From: Myxococcus stipitatus
GTDB taxonomy: Bacteria; Myxococcota; Myxococcia; Myxococcales; Myxococcaceae
Assembly: GCF_021412625.1 (NCBI RefSeq)
Contig: NZ_JAKCFI010000003.1
Span: forward strand, 62,001-126,000
Direction: 5' to 3'
Length of the DNA stretch: 64,000 nt
Under the pieces are notes generated by a model that made no database searches, had not been told where the DNA came from, and saw only the letters and a list, made by a program, of their open reading frames with translations. Position 1 is the stretch's first letter, and every line of letters starts with the position of its first letter. Position numbers and translations under genes: made by a program. Shown here piece after piece: positions 49,920 through 57,839 of the stretch.

Positions 49920-52244
49920 GTGGCCCCTTGCCCCCCCTCCCTCCGGTGGACGCTGTGCGCACTCCTGACCCTCCTCGCCCCACGCGCCCTCGCGGAGAGC
50001 AGCAACATCGTGGGTACGGTCATCGAGCATCAGAGCCGACAACCTCTCGGCGACGTCGTCGTGACCGCCACCTCGCCCAACCTCGTGGGCGAGAAGACGG
50101 TGGTGACCGACGCGCAGGGCTCCTACCGGATTCCCCAGCTCCCACCGGGCGTCTACACCCTGCGGTTCGAGCGGCAACATTACAAGCTCCACATCCGCGC
50201 CGACGTGCAACTGCGGCTGGACCGCACCGTCCGGGTCAACGTCGAGCTGGCTCCCGAGCCCCCTGGAGAGCTCATCGAGTTCATCGGCCCCCCGTCGACG
50301 CGCGGCCCGAGTTCCACGACCACGGGCATCCCCGTGGCCCCTGAGCGCATCGGCGCCCCGCCGACGATCGACGTGGGCTCCACGACGACGGGCATCTCCG
50401 TGGACTCTGAGTTCATCCGTCGCATCGCCGCTTCCATGCAACCCGGAGGGAAGCCTATGTACTACGAGTCCCTGGCGGCCTTGGGCCCGAGAGCCCGGCA
50501 CCACTCCTACGGTGTCTCCCTCCACCACTCGACCGCGCCCGAGAGCGGCTACGTGGTGGAAGGCCTCGCCTCGGAATGGGCGTACGGCCTCGACGATGTC
50601 TCACCGAGCATGGCGCGGTTGATCCTCACCCAGGGCATCTACTCCAGCGTTCCCCCGATGCAGCCATTTCGCGCCATCGAGCCCGTGTACGTCCCCCCGG
50701 GGAGCGCCACCCAACCCGCACGGCAGCCGCGGCCCCTCATGCCCATCAACGGCGCCCGCTTCTTCGACATGTACTTCAAGGGCTTCGGGGTGAACCCCAC
50801 GGTGAACACCGCGGAGGAGCCCTTCTCCACCTTCTCCGTCGACACGGACACCGCCTCGTACTCCGTGACGCGCGCCTACCTGGAGCGCTCGTCCCTGCCA
50901 GACGAAGCGGCCGTGCGCGTGGAGGAGTTCGTCAACCGCTTCACCTACGACTATCCGTCTCCGGATGACGCACCCTTCGGAGTCCACGTCGAGGGCTTCC
51001 CCTCCCCCGTCCGCAAGGGCTACCAGGTGGTGCGCATCGGCGTGAAGGCCCAGGAGGTGGCGCGGGGGGAGCGCAAACCCAGTCACCTCGTCTTCGTCAT
51101 CGACACTTCTGGCTCCATGCAGGGTGAGGAGCGGCTTGGCCTGGTGAAGCGCGCGCTGCGCCTCCTGGTGGAGGCCCTCGACGAGCGGGACCGCGTCTCC
51201 ATCGTCGCGTACGGCTCCGATGCTCGCCAGGTGCTGCCCCCGACGCGCCTCGCGGACAAGCAGCGCCTCCTGGCAGCCATCAACAGGCTGGACATCTCAG
51301 GCTCCACCAACGCCCAGGCGGGCATGGAGCTGGGCTATCGCATCGCCTCGGAGCACCTGGTTCCGGGTGGCATCAACCGCGTCATCCTCTGCTCGGATGG
51401 CGTGGCCAACAATGGCATCACCAGCGCGGACGGCATCTGGCGCCGCGTGAAGGAGTACGCGGCCCGAGGCATCACGCTGTCCACCGTCGGCTTCGGCATG
51501 GGCAACTACAACGACGTCCTCATGGAGCGGCTGGCCCAGGTGGGCGAGGGCAACTACGCCTATGTCGACAAGCTGAAGGAGGCCGAGCGCATCTTCGTCG
51601 AGAACCTCGACGGGACGCTCCAGGTCGTCGCCAAGGACGTGAAGCTCCAGGTGGAGTTCGACGCCGAGTCCGTCTCCTTCTACCGCCTGATCGGCTACGA
51701 GAACCGGGCGCTGACGAAGGCGCAGTTCCGGGATGACGCCGTGGACGCTGGCGAGGTGGGCGCGAGGCACTCCGTCACCGCGCTCTACGAGGTCAAGCTG
51801 CGCGAGCCGTCGACGAAGCCCCTGGGTACGCTGCGCATCCGCTTCAAGGCGCCGGAGGGAGGTAGGTCGAGCGAGCTGGAGCTTCCGCTGGCGCGCGCGC
51901 GCCTGCGCCCCGCCTTCATGAAGGCGTCCCCCTCCACCCGCCTGGCCTATGTGGCGGCGGCGTTCGCGGAGAAGCTCCGGGGCTCGTACTGGGTACGCCC
52001 GCTCACGTACGACACCCTCGAGGAGCTGTGGAGCGACGTGGGCACCCCAATCGCGGAGCGCGAGGAGGTCGCGGAGCTGGGCGCGCTCATCCGCAAGGCC
52101 CACGACCTGGACCAGCGCGAGGACCGCTTCGAGGCGTTCGCGCCGCTCGCGTCCATGGACTTCGACCATCCGCCGCCAGTGCCCTCCGAGCCGAAGTCCG
52201 ACGCCACATCGACGCCAACAGGCCCCCAGCCGACGCATCCCTGA
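49920..52244 (+). CDS. Carboxypeptidase-regulatory/plug fragment fused to a YfbK-type vWA protein
   Basis: The protein has 774 residues. A signal peptide (LCALLTLLAPRALA) precedes a CarboxypepD_reg-like domain (residues 28-110) and a plug-like section: DVGSTTTGISVDSEFIRRI, SLAALGPRARHHSYGVS and ESGYVVEGLASEWAYGLDD. The section then breaks off. Residues 290-385 are the YfbK N-terminal domain (FSTFSVDTDTASYSVTRAYL). Residues 388-560 are the von Willebrand A domain with MIDAS D395TSGSM. A DUF3520-like C-terminal part follows. The start GTG 49920 is weak; a GTG at 49910 in another frame matches the member 1 start and suggests a past one-base shift. Confidence 0.86.
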   Translation: MAPCPPSLRWTLCALLTLLAPRALAESSNIVGTVIEHQSRQPLGDVVVTATSPNLVGEKTVVTDAQGSYRIPQLPPGVYTLRFERQHYKLHIRADVQLRLDRTVRVNVELAPEPPGELIEFIGPPSTRGPSSTTTGIPVAPERIGAPPTIDVGSTTTGISVDSEFIRRIAASMQPGGKPMYYESLAALGPRARHHSYGVSLHHSTAPESGYVVEGLASEWAYGLDDVSPSMARLILTQGIYSSVPPMQPFRAIEPVYVPPGSATQPARQPRPLMPINGARFFDMYFKGFGVNPTVNTAEEPFSTFSVDTDTASYSVTRAYLERSSLPDEAAVRVEEFVNRFTYDYPSPDDAPFGVHVEGFPSPVRKGYQVVRIGVKAQEVARGERKPSHLVFVIDTSGSMQGEERLGLVKRALRLLVEALDERDRVSIVAYGSDARQVLPPTRLADKQRLLAAINRLDISGSTNAQAGMELGYRIASEHLVPGGINRVILCSDGVANNGITSADGIWRRVKEYAARGITLSTVGFGMGNYNDVLMERLAQVGEGNYAYVDKLKEAERIFVENLDGTLQVVAKDVKLQVEFDAESVSFYRLIGYENRALTKAQFRDDAVDAGEVGARHSVTALYEVKLREPSTKPLGTLRIRFKAPEGGRSSELELPLARARLRPAFMKASPSTRLAYVAAAFAEKLRGSYWVRPLTYDTLEELWSDVGTPIAEREEVAELGALIRKAHDLDQREDRFEAFAPLASMDFDHPPPVPSEPKSDATSTPTGPQPTHP

Positions 52245-52350
52245 GTTCGTGGGCCCTCACGATTCGGGAACCCTCTTCTCCGATACGCACGACAGGGTGC
52301 GCACCCGCTCCCGCCCGTGATGAACACGGAGCGACTCTTCCTTCAGCCCT

Positions 52351-54102
52351 TCACCTGCAACCGCCCCGCGCCGAGAGGTCGTCAGCGGCGGCCCCGGGTG
52401 GCAGCGCCGCCCCGCGCAGCTCCAGGTAGCGCTGGATGAGCTGGAGCCGGGCGCGCTCGAACGCGGCGCCATCGTCGGGCACCGCCCACGCATGAGGGAT
52501 GAGGCGCGTGGCCACGCATCTGGCGAAGTCCGGGTCGCCCGCGTCGCTCACGCGCTTCAGCCACTCGTAGTCCTGGAGCCCCTGGCGGATGAGCTTCAAA
52601 CGGATGGAGGGCAGGGGAATCTCCGTCGCGCCGCCGATGAGCGAGGGCAACCCCGGATAGAAGAGCGTGCCATCCCCGTTGCCATTGAAGCGGAACTGCG
52701 TGGTCCACGCCGTCGAGAGCAGACCCACCGTCTGGTAGTACAGCTCGCCCCGCGCGCCCATGATGAAGTCCAGCCACTGCATGCCGCGCGCCTTCGCGGG
52801 GGAGCGGTCCACCATGTACGAGGGCCAGCCCTGTCCTGGCTGATTCTCCGGCGGAGGCGGCTCTCCTGGCGCACACCCGTGACTCATGCAGCTCTGGTAG
52901 AGCCAGAGCTCGCGGCCCGGCCGCGCGAGGAAGGCGTCGTACTTGGGCCGCTGGTTGCCCTCGTAGGGCGGCTGCGTTCCGTCGATGAAGTTCACCAGCA
53001 CGGTGAGGATGTCGATATCGTCGAGCAGGCCATGGGCCTCCACGTCCGTCACGGTGGCGGTGAGGAAGGTCCGCAGGCCCGGTGCCACCGAGCGGGTCAG
53101 CCGTGCGCGCTCGGCGACGGCCTCCCACGTGGTGCCGTAGGGGGGCTCGTCCCCCACGTAGTCGAACGCGCGCTCCAGCCAGCCACGCGCCCGGGCCTGG
53201 GCCTCGAAGGTCGCGAGGTCCGACGCGGTGGCGGACCCCAGGTATTGAAGGCTCGTCATGCGCGCGCCGGGCAGCGCGTTGGGCGCCGAGCCCTCGAGGA
53301 AGGGGCCCCAGCGCTCGGCGAAGGTGTCGTAGTCCGGCAGGTCCCAGGTGGCCTGCCCGGGGAGCCGGGGGAACGCGCTGGCCAGGGTGACCCGGTGCTC
53401 CAGCGCCAGACGATGGAACTGCTTCAACAGACGCACCTGGGTGTCCGTGGAGCAGTCCGGGTTCCCGGTGAACGCGCGGCAGACGTGGGGTGGCCAGAGC
53501 AGGAAGGCGGTGCGCAGGGACGAGGTGCTCGGCAGCGAGGCGTCCACCACGGTGAGCGTGACGAGCACATGCGTCAGGAGGCCCCGAGCCCGCACCTCCA
53601 CCAGCCCCAGATAGAGGCCAGGAGCCGCGTCCTCCGGGATTCGCACCTCCGCCCAGATGGCGCGCGACTCTCCGGCGGGCACGTCGAAGGGGAAGGCCGA
53701 GCGCCGTTCACCCACGACCTCATCCACGTCGGGAATCAGGCCATCGGGCCAGCGGCCCGGCTGCGTCTCCGGGGGCGTGGGCTGGGTGATGTCGAGCAGT
53801 GCTTCTCGGTAGAGCAGGAGGTCGCGCCCTCCGATGCGTCGCTGGGCCGCGCCGACCAGCGAGGGGAAGCGGGCCGTGACGCCGCTGAGCCCCCCTGGGC
53901 CGCCGTGGAGCGCCACCTGGAAGGAGAGGACCTCGTTCCGGGCGCCGACCAGCGCCACGACGGAGTCCCGGCGAGGTGGCGTCTGGGGGCGCACCTTCAC
54001 CATCGCGCTCTCCGGCCAGACCTGGGCGGGGGGCGGATGGGACGAGGCGGACACGCTCGACAGCAGCAGCAACACGACCGCGCCACGGGTGAGCAGGCTC
54101 AT
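52351..54102 (-). CDS. DUF4091 exported glycoside-hydrolase-like protein
   Basis: The protein has 583 residues and a signal peptide (AVVLLLLSSVSASS). An N-terminal beta-sandwich (residues 35-195, VVALVGARNEVLSFQVALHGG) is followed by a TIM-barrel-like domain ending in a DUF4091 module (QWLDFIMGARGELYYQTV, NGDGTLFYPGLP, LIRQGLQDYEWL). DUF4091 proteins are putative glycosidases. In an EPS locus a role in polysaccharide modification is possible. It is convergent with the vWA gene. Confidence 0.85.
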   Translation of the reverse strand: MSLLTRGAVVLLLLSSVSASSHPPPAQVWPESAMVKVRPQTPPRRDSVVALVGARNEVLSFQVALHGGPGGLSGVTARFPSLVGAAQRRIGGRDLLLYREALLDITQPTPPETQPGRWPDGLIPDVDEVVGERRSAFPFDVPAGESRAIWAEVRIPEDAAPGLYLGLVEVRARGLLTHVLVTLTVVDASLPSTSSLRTAFLLWPPHVCRAFTGNPDCSTDTQVRLLKQFHRLALEHRVTLASAFPRLPGQATWDLPDYDTFAERWGPFLEGSAPNALPGARMTSLQYLGSATASDLATFEAQARARGWLERAFDYVGDEPPYGTTWEAVAERARLTRSVAPGLRTFLTATVTDVEAHGLLDDIDILTVLVNFIDGTQPPYEGNQRPKYDAFLARPGRELWLYQSCMSHGCAPGEPPPPENQPGQGWPSYMVDRSPAKARGMQWLDFIMGARGELYYQTVGLLSTAWTTQFRFNGNGDGTLFYPGLPSLIGGATEIPLPSIRLKLIRQGLQDYEWLKRVSDAGDPDFARCVATRLIPHAWAVPDDGAAFERARLQLIQRYLELRGAALPPGAAADDLSARGGCR

Positions 54103-54219
54103 GCCAGGGAAACTAGTGATGCCTCCGCGTCTGTCTGCCTTTCGTGCGCCAGGGATTGCCCGGACGTCGAGAAGCGGTCAGATGACCTCTGCCTGGACAC
54201 AGGGCGTCATGCGGAAACC

Positions 54220-54274
54220 GTGACGAAGTGACGAGCCTCGCGTGAGGCTCCCACGGGTCGGCCTCGGGAAGATG
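54220..54274 (+). promoter_or_regulatory. Conserved hairpin leader, copy B
   Basis: GAGCCTC and GAGGCTC form a perfect 7-bp stem around GCGT, flanked by GTGACGAAG and ACGGGTCGGCCTC. It aligns base for base with much of copy A at 40521 and lies 31 bases upstream of member 3. Confidence 0.55.
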
Positions 54275-54304
54275 GCTTCAGCGCTCGTCTCCCCGAGGTC
54301 ACCC

Positions 54305-54694
54305 ATGATGAAGCTCGTCGCCCCCTTCGTCGTCTGCATGTGGGTCATCGCCGTCGCCGCGCCGGTCCTGGCCCGAGCGGAGCCCACCGATGTCTCTCCA
54401 CCTGGCGTGTTCATCGGCACCATCATCGACGTACAGACGCAGCAGCCCGTCCCGGACGTGGCGGTGATTGCGACCTCGTCGAGCTTCTCGGGTGAGCGCG
54501 CCGCCGTGGCGGACGAGCTGGGCCGCTATCGCCTCCCACTGCTCCCCGCCGGCACGTACACGCTGCGCTTCGAGCACCCCGACTATGAGACGTACTCCCG
54601 CTCGGACATCCTGCTGCGCGCCAACCGCACCGTCCGCGTCAAGGTGCAGCTGCGCCACGTGCCCACCAAGCCAGTCGAGCAGGCCCGACACTAG
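54305..54694 (+). CDS. Secreted carboxypeptidase-regulatory-like protein, family member 3
   Basis: The protein has 129 residues, with a signal peptide (VVCMWVIAVAAPVLARA) and a single regulatory-like domain (FIGTIIDVQTQQPVPDVAVI, LPLLPAGTYTLRFEHPDY, SDILLRANRTVRVKVQL). It ends soon after, in KPVEQARH, without the plug-start tail seen in its paralogs. It is the minimal form of the family. GAGGTC precedes ATG 54305 (54308 also possible). Confidence 0.82.
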   Translation: MMKLVAPFVVCMWVIAVAAPVLARAEPTDVSPPGVFIGTIIDVQTQQPVPDVAVIATSSSFSGERAAVADELGRYRLPLLPAGTYTLRFEHPDYETYSRSDILLRANRTVRVKVQLRHVPTKPVEQARH

Positions 54695-54712
54695 GGAAAG
54701 CGAGCGCCTCCG

Positions 54713-55438
54713 ATGTTCTCTTCGGAAAGAGCCGTCTCGATGTGTCTCCTGACCTGTGTGCTCTGGCTGGCGGTTCCTCGCGTCGCCTGGGCACAACCGG
54801 AGGACGCGCTCCAACCCGACGCCAGCCTCACGTTCTTCGGCACCATCACCCGAGCACAGGATGGGAAGGCCCTCGCGGGAGCCCGCGTCACCGTGAGCGC
54901 GCCCCACCTCGCGGAGGACCACGTCACGGTGAGCGATGCCCAGGGCCGCTATCAACTCCCTGCCCTGCCCTGGGGAACGCTGGTCACGCTGAGCTTCGAG
55001 CACGAGGACTACCTGACCACGACCCGCTCCGGACTCCTCCCATCGTCGCGCCCCGGCGGCATGGCGCGTATCGACGCGGAGCTGATACCCAAGCCCGCCT
55101 CGGGCAAGACGTCCTCGCTGGAGCCAGGAGACGCGGACCTCGAACGACGCACCATCATCGGGACGGTCATCGATGTCAGGACCCGCGAACCCGTGCCTGA
55201 CGTCGTCATCTCCGTTCGTGCCCCCGGGGGGCTCACAGGAATGGCAAGCGGTCACCGGTGCCGCGGGGGACTTTTGCCTCCATGACGAGTCCTCCGCGTC
55301 GAGACCCGGTTGTTCTCCCGGTTTCGCGTCCCCCCCACCGTGGAGCTGCTCCCCGCCCCACCCGTCGTCGACCTGTCGTCGAGCAGCACGGGCATGACGG
55401 TCGATGCCGCGTTCATCAGACGAATCGCCATCTGGTGA
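54713..55438 (+). pseudogene. Frameshifted two-domain member 4 of the secreted family
   Basis: ATG 54713 opens a signal peptide (LTCVLWLAVPRVAWA) and a full regulatory-like domain. A second domain starts near 55150 (TIIGTVIDVRTREPVPDVV). The frame then runs into a stop at 55283. In the +1 frame around 55225-55285 the expected sequence continues (EWQAVTGAAGDFCLHD). The original frame resumes after the stop with LRVETRLF and the family tail SSSSTGMTVDAAFIRRIAIW ending at 55438. So there is one frameshift near the GGGGGG run at 55223 and a deletion of about 22-25 codons that restores the frame. A 190-residue truncated product from 54713-55285 could still be made. Confidence 0.75.
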
Positions 55439-55501
55439 GGCACCGACGACGCACGCATGAGCTGGATGCCCCAACACACCGCACCCGAAGGAGCACACCC
55501 C

Positions 55502-55978
55502 ATGAAGCGCCTCGTCGCCGTCAGCTTGTGCCTCACCACCTCGATGTGGGCCAGCCCCGTCTCCGCGCAATCCCTCGAGCCCTCCGTGGACGAGTCCCCC
55601 ACGACGGGCACCGTCATCGGCACCATCGTCGACATGGGGAATCGCCAACCCGTGCCGGACGTCGTCGTCACCCTGAGCTCGGAAGCGCCCCACACCGAGG
55701 CGCTCACGACGAGCGACGCACGGGGGGACTTCCGATTTCCCCAAACGCCCGCGGGGACCTACACCCTCCGCTTCGAGCGAGAGCACTACAAGCCCTACGC
55801 CCGCTCCGACATCTCGCTGCGCGCCCACCGCACGGTGCGCGTCGACGTCCACCTCATCCCCGAGCACGTCGGCACGGTGGTCCTCCTCATCGGAGTCCCC
55901 CCCGTCGTCGACGTGGGCTCCACCACCCAGGGCATCAAGGTGGACACAGAGTTCATGCGGCGCATCCCCCTCCGCTGA
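55502..55978 (+). CDS. Secreted carboxypeptidase-regulatory-like protein, family member 5
   Basis: The protein has 158 residues. A signal peptide (CLTTSMWASPVSAQ) is followed by one regulatory-like domain (VIGTIVDMGNRQPVPDVVV, TPAGTYTLRFEREHYKPY, ISLRAHRTVRVDVHL) and the tail DVGSTTQGIKVDTEFMRRI ending in PLR. GAAGGAG precedes ATG 55502. It is an intact, close paralog of member 4 and is probably co-transcribed with member 6. Confidence 0.85.
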   Translation: MKRLVAVSLCLTTSMWASPVSAQSLEPSVDESPTTGTVIGTIVDMGNRQPVPDVVVTLSSEAPHTEALTTSDARGDFRFPQTPAGTYTLRFEREHYKPYARSDISLRAHRTVRVDVHLIPEHVGTVVLLIGVPPVVDVGSTTQGIKVDTEFMRRIPLR

Positions 55979-56003
55979 GGTCGCGGCTCGAACGAGGCAC
56001 ACC

Positions 56004-56459
56004 ATGCACGCTCGCATCCCCCTGAGCCTCGCGCTGTCGCTGTGGGCTGCCTCCGCGACAGCGCAGACGAACACGCGCACCGAGAACGAGCCCGGCAACA
56101 TCATCGGCCTCGTCATCGACGCGGACAGCCGCCAACCCGTGGCGGACGTAGTCATCACCGCGACCTCACCCGAACTCCAGGGGGAACAGGTCGTGGTGAC
56201 GACCACCGAGGGCACCTACCGGCTCTCCCAACTGCCCCCGGGTGTGTACACGCTCCGCTTCGAGAAGGAGCAGTACCTGCCCTACGAGCGCTCCGAGGTC
56301 ATGCTGCGTCCGGGCCGCACGCTCCGCGTCGACGTGGAGCCGCTCCCCGCGCAGCGGCCGGACTACGGCTGCGGCTGTGGCTGCATCATCGACGTCTCCT
56401 CCAGCAGCACGGGCCTCACGGTGGACCAGGAGTTCATCCGGCGCATCGCCATCCATTGA
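56004..56459 (+). CDS. Secreted carboxypeptidase-regulatory-like protein, family member 6
   Basis: The protein has 151 residues. A signal peptide (SLALSLWAASATAQ) is followed by a domain with NIIGLVIDADSRQPVADVVI, LPPGVYTLRFEKEQYLPY and RTLRVDVEPL. It has an unusual GCGCGC cluster near residue 123, and the tail DVSSSSTGLTVDQEFIRRI ends in AIH. The cysteines are unique in the family and could form disulfides or bind metal. It is 26 bases after member 5 and convergent with epsH. Confidence 0.85.
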   Translation: MHARIPLSLALSLWAASATAQTNTRTENEPGNIIGLVIDADSRQPVADVVITATSPELQGEQVVVTTTEGTYRLSQLPPGVYTLRFEKEQYLPYERSEVMLRPGRTLRVDVEPLPAQRPDYGCGCGCIIDVSSSSTGLTVDQEFIRRIAIH

Positions 56460-56478
56460 TGGCGACCACCGAGCCCGC

Positions 56479-57786
56479 TCAGTCCGCCAGGGGCATGCCC
56501 CAATCGGGCTGGCCGCGCTCGCCGAGCACCCAGCGGTACACCTCCAGCACCTGCTCCGCCTTCGCCTTCCAGGTGAAGTACTTGAAGATGCGCTCCCGCG
56601 CGCGCTCGCCCATGGGGCGGATGACGGACGGGTCCGCCACCAGCTTCGTCAACACGTCACGCACGCTCGCGACGATCTGCTCCGGCGTCCCGATGGGCAC
56701 CGCGAACCCCGTCGCCGGGCTGACGATTTCGCCCGGCCCGCCGTAGTCCATCACGATGGGCACCAACCCCAGCGCCATCGCCTCGCACACCACCGCGCCG
56801 CCGAACTCGCGCACGCTGGGGAAGCCGAACACGTGGTTCTTCGCCAGCCGGCCCTGCAGCTCCTGGTGCTTCACCCACCCGGCGAACGTCACCCCGGACT
56901 CGATGCCCTCGCGCGCCGCCTGCGCCCGGAGGTTCGGCATCTCCTGCCCATCTCCGATGTACTCCAGCACCACCTTGCCCTCGCGGATGAGCGGCGCCGC
57001 CGCCTCCATCAGCATGGCCATGCCCTTGTACGGCACGAAGCGCCCCACGAACGCCACCCGCAGCGGCAGCTCCACCGGCCCCTCCGACTTCGCCGCCCCG
57101 AAGCGCCGCGTGTCGATGGCGTTCTCCGGCACGTACACCGTCTTGTTCTGCCACGTGTCGCCCACCTGCCCTCGCGTCGCCCGCGAGCCGGTGATGATGG
57201 CCGCTGCGTTGTCGCGCGTGGACTTGTAGAAGGGCATCAGCTTGTACGCGTCGCGCACGTAGCTCAGCCACTCCTTCTCCCGCCGCCGCGCGCCGCCGAA
57301 GCCCTTGGGCCACGGCAGGCCCCCGTTGAGCGGCCCCATCACGAAGGGGACCCCGGCCGCCTTGCAGCGCGCCGCGAGCGTGCTCGGCGTCGTCGGGCTG
57401 ATGGGCGTGTAGCGGTGCACCAGGTCGAACTCACGCGCCTTGATGCGCTCCCCGAAGCGGCGCCACAGCACCTCCTCGAAGTAGTAGTACGGCAGCACGC
57501 TCAACGCCGTCGCCGTCGTCCAGCCAACACCCGCCGTGCCCCGCAGGAGCTGCCCCACCTTGTCGAGCGGGCGCTCCACCGGCGTGGAGTCCAACGCCGT
57601 GAACTGCGAGCCCTCCTGCACGCCCTGCTTGAGGATGTTCTCCCGGTTGCGCACCTGGGTGACGAGGTGGACGTCCGCCACCTCGGCCAGCGCCCGGTAG
57701 AGCGACCATCCCTCCAGCGGGACGCTGACCCAGTCGGGGTTGCACAGCTCGGCAATCAGGAGGACGCGAGGTCTGGGAGCAGGCAT
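56479..57786 (-). CDS. epsH: EpsH family 4 glycosyltransferase
   Basis: The GT-B glycosyltransferase has 435 residues: VLLIAELCNPDWVSVPLEGW at the N-terminus, FVGRFVPYKGM in the middle, and a donor-site FPSVREFGGAVVCEAMALG with the E-x7-E motif, then DYGGPGEIV. It adds a sugar to the growing EPS repeat. In M. xanthus epsH (MXAN_7441) lies beside wzyX in the same divergent way. ATG 57786 with AAGG is preferred over the longer frame. Confidence 0.87.
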   Translation of the reverse strand: MPAPRPRVLLIAELCNPDWVSVPLEGWSLYRALAEVADVHLVTQVRNRENILKQGVQEGSQFTALDSTPVERPLDKVGQLLRGTAGVGWTTATALSVLPYYYFEEVLWRRFGERIKAREFDLVHRYTPISPTTPSTLAARCKAAGVPFVMGPLNGGLPWPKGFGGARRREKEWLSYVRDAYKLMPFYKSTRDNAAAIITGSRATRGQVGDTWQNKTVYVPENAIDTRRFGAAKSEGPVELPLRVAFVGRFVPYKGMAMLMEAAAPLIREGKVVLEYIGDGQEMPNLRAQAAREGIESGVTFAGWVKHQELQGRLAKNHVFGFPSVREFGGAVVCEAMALGLVPIVMDYGGPGEIVSPATGFAVPIGTPEQIVASVRDVLTKLVADPSVIRPMGERARERIFKYFTWKAKAEQVLEVYRWVLGERGQPDWGMPLAD

Positions 57787-57839
57787 ACGTGTGCCTTCAT
57801 CTATCCCAACCCGCCGTCCAGATGTAGCCTCCACCCGCC

